The notes beneath the pieces are model-generated. The model did no database searches and had not been told where the DNA came from. It saw nothing but the letters and a program-made list of their open reading frames with translations. From the NCBI GenBank assembly GCA_031259035.1, contig JAIRLZ010000091.1, forward strand, positions 1 to 6,705: 6,705 nucleotides of DNA. Reading direction: 5' to 3'. Positions 5,782 through 6,705 of this stretch are shown here, piece after piece. The DNA is from Treponema sp. (GTDB taxonomy: Bacteria; Spirochaetota; Spirochaetia; Treponematales; Breznakiellaceae). How positions within the stretch are numbered: position 1 is the first letter of the stretch; every line of letters begins with the position of its first letter. Made by a program: the position numbers and the translations under genes.

Positions 5782-6313
5782 TATGGGGCGCGTGTCCAAG
5801 CCGGTCGCTTTATTGGGCGCCCTGTGCCTTTTTCTTTCTTCCATTGAATACATGATCCCAAAACCGCTCCCCTTCATGCGGATTGGCATTGCGAATCTGC
5901 CTTTGATGTTGGCGCTGGATACGCTTGGATGCGGCGATTTTTTTTTGCTTGTACTGATTAAGATTCTGGGACAGGCGCTGGTTACGGGTACGCTTTTCTC
6001 CTATGTTTTCCTTTTTTCGCTTGCCGGAACCATACTTTCAGCGTCTACGATGTTTTTCCTGCGCCGGTTATGCGGCGGCCGCATCGGGTTTATTGGAATT
6101 GGCGTCGCGGGAGCCATGCTTTCCAATCTAAGCCAACTTTTTCTGGCGTCTTTCTTTGTATTCGGAAAAAGCGTCGTGTATATTGCGCCGCCGTTCTTAG
6201 GAGCGGGGCTTGTCACCGGCCTGTGTTTGGGCGCGTTTTGCGAACATTTTGCCGGTACATCCGCATGGTATGCGGATGTCAAGCGCGCCGCCACGCCGCG
6301 TATTTCTGAGTGA
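5765..6313 (+). CDS. Gx transporter family integral membrane protein (heptaprenyl diphosphate synthase component I-like)
   Basis: The 182-residue protein is almost entirely hydrophobic, with five or six membrane helices between residues 12 and 160. The family signature is near the N-terminus: IPKPLPFMRIGIANLPLMLA at about 31-50, matching the P-x-P-x-x-RxGxAN pattern of the Gx/HepS-I family (PF07456). The family is annotated either as component I of heptaprenyl diphosphate synthase or as an ECF-type substrate-binding membrane subunit; the helical layout favours the second view. The gene overlaps the NusG_II gene by 17 bases if it starts at ATG 5765; TTG 5762 and ATG 5783 are alternatives. GGGACGGG at 5754-5761 region is a weak ribosome site for 5765. 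The overlap suggests the two products act together. The substrate is unknown. No polyprenyl synthase or ApbE gene is visible after it, because IS-like sequence begins there. Confidence 0.85.
   Translation: MQTHGSMGRVSKPVALLGALCLFLSSIEYMIPKPLPFMRIGIANLPLMLALDTLGCGDFFLLVLIKILGQALVTGTLFSYVFLFSLAGTILSASTMFFLRRLCGGRIGFIGIGVAGAMLSNLSQLFLASFFVFGKSVVYIAPPFLGAGLVTGLCLGAFCEHFAGTSAWYADVKRAATPRISE
6257..6279 (+). repeat. Perfect 10-bp inverted repeat with 3-base loop at the 3' end of the Gx gene
   Basis: ACATCCGCAT at 6257-6266 pairs exactly with ATGCGGATGT at 6270-6279 around the loop GGT. It lies inside the coding sequence (residues TSAWYADV), 34 bases before the end of the gene. No T-run follows, so it is not a classic intrinsic terminator, but in RNA it would be the strongest simple hairpin noticed in the window. 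It may protect the 3' end of the operon transcript or act as a weak stop. The pairing is seen directly; the role is inferred. Confidence 0.55.
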
Positions 6314-6343
6314 ACGCGCCGCTATAACGGGGGTGCAGCAACA

Positions 6344-6376
6344 GAGCCTGTCTCAAAACTAGGGTCTGTTCACACT
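6344..6376. mobile_element. Possible insertion-sequence terminal repeats in the spacer after the Gx gene
   Basis: GAGCCTGTCTCAAAACTA (6344-6361) resembles the terminal inverted repeats of IS5/IS1182-type elements, which often begin GAG-x-CTGTC. It is followed at once by GGGTCTGTTCACACTA (6362-6377), a related sequence in the same orientation. The two share CTGT, TCA and ACTA blocks. The spacer from 6314 to 6397 otherwise holds no gene. This could be the scar of one element end, or two element ends abutted. It is motif recognition only; no matching partner end is visible in the window. Confidence 0.3.
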
Positions 6377-6397
6377 AAGAAAGACGGCTTATATCGC

Positions 6398-6705
6398 GAC
6401 GTTGTTGAAAAAACCACGAAAATACTGAGAGGAAAAGTGATGCCGAACAAGGCGGCGGCGACAGTCAACAAGGCGGCGGTTCGGGCGTTCCGGTCAATTC
6501 CCGATGAATGCATCAAAACAGTGACGGCGGGCAACGGGAAAGAGTTCTCAGGACACAAGGGGCTGTCGCAGGACTTGGGTTGTGAGATCTATTTTGCCCA
6601 TCCCTATCATTCATGGGAGCGGGGATTGAATGAACGCGCCAACGGACTGATACGGCAGTATTTGCCCAAGGGGACTTCATGTGAGGGGCTGACTCAAAGG
6701 CGGCT
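6398..6705 (+). pseudogene. IS30-family transposase remnant, 5'-truncated and lacking the second catalytic Asp
   Basis: The frame reads DVVEKTTKILRGKVMPNKAA, then TVTAGNGKEFSGHKGL, then EIYFAHPYHSWERGLNERAN and GLIRQYLPKGTS, and runs off the window end. This is the C-terminal half of the IS30 DDE transposase core (usual form TxDNGxEF ... YFADPYxxWxRGxNExxNGLIRQYFPKGT). The catalytic Glu (codon 6632) and the 33-residue gap from the second acidic position are kept, as in DD(33)E. At that position (codon 6530) GGC Gly stands where Asp (GAC or GAT) is required, a single-base change. The N-terminal DNA-binding region and the first catalytic Asp are absent: upstream is the Gx gene. There is no stop in this frame, but no proper start either; GTG 6437 and ATG 6440 are internal. 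It is a non-functional fragment unless the G at 6531 is a sequencing error and the missing part is elsewhere. The 3' end continues beyond the window. Confidence 0.85.

Noticed and set aside
5413..5889. Minus-strand open frame across the NusG_II and Gx genes
   Set aside because: It is antisense to two recognisable families and crosses their boundary; no motif was seen.
6257..6279. Intrinsic terminator of the operon
   Set aside because: The stem is perfect, but it lies within coding sequence and is followed by CAAGCG, not a T-run.
6370..6558. Minus-strand open frame in the IS region
   Set aside because: The + strand there encodes recognisable IS30 transposase motifs; the reverse frame is a shadow.

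Overview
The window looks like chromosomal DNA from a spirochaete, most likely a Treponema-type organism of medium GC content. The basis is gene content and order: a MinD-like FlhG ATPase, a spirochaete-type small membrane protein, a sigma-28 (FliA/WhiG) factor, a large FapA (DUF342) protein and further small conserved proteins, all packed head to tail as in the flagellar-regulatory operons of treponemes. I assign the lineage from recalled family resemblance, not from a database search.

Layout. All eight intact or partial host genes lie on the + strand with gaps of 1 to 56 bases or short overlaps, so they probably form one transcription unit that continues from upstream. (1) 3-827 is FlhG without its N-terminus. 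(2) 836-1546 is a two-helix membrane protein with a long disordered Ala/Glu/Asp/Ser-rich linker and a basic C-terminal tail. (3) 1555-2343 is sigma-28. (4) A 56-base gap contains a perfect 8-bp inverted repeat and a strong Shine-Dalgarno. (5) 2400-4358 is a FapA protein whose N-terminus looks like the Jag_N domain of the RNA-binding protein KhpB/Jag. (6) 4365-4685 is a small charged protein. (7) 4687-5346 is a single-pass membrane coiled-coil protein with a C-terminal HTH-like segment, laid out like SwrB, which follows sigD in Bacillus. (8) 5350-5781 is a membrane-anchored NusG domain II protein. (9) 5765-6313 is a Gx-type (ECF S-component-like) membrane protein that overlaps the preceding gene.

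After 6313 the character changes. A short spacer with sequences like insertion-sequence ends leads into a 5'-truncated IS30-family transposase remnant that runs off the window. It keeps the DD(33)E spacing and the catalytic Glu, but the second catalytic Asp is replaced by Gly, so it is very probably dead.

How the genes fit together: FlhG sets flagellar number or placement with FlhF (presumably just upstream), sigma-28 drives late flagellar and chemotaxis genes, and FapA and the small membrane proteins are likely flagellar-assembly or regulatory partners. The NusG_II/Gx pair is a recurrent pair in anaerobes with a probable transport or redox-cofactor role, and it seems attached to the end of this operon. 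No RNA genes, CRISPR arrays or convincing minus-strand genes were seen. No promoter could be called with confidence. I did not find a wholly new system; the most notable points are the Jag_N-FapA fusion, the SwrB-like protein, and the unexplained membrane protein between FlhG and sigma-28.
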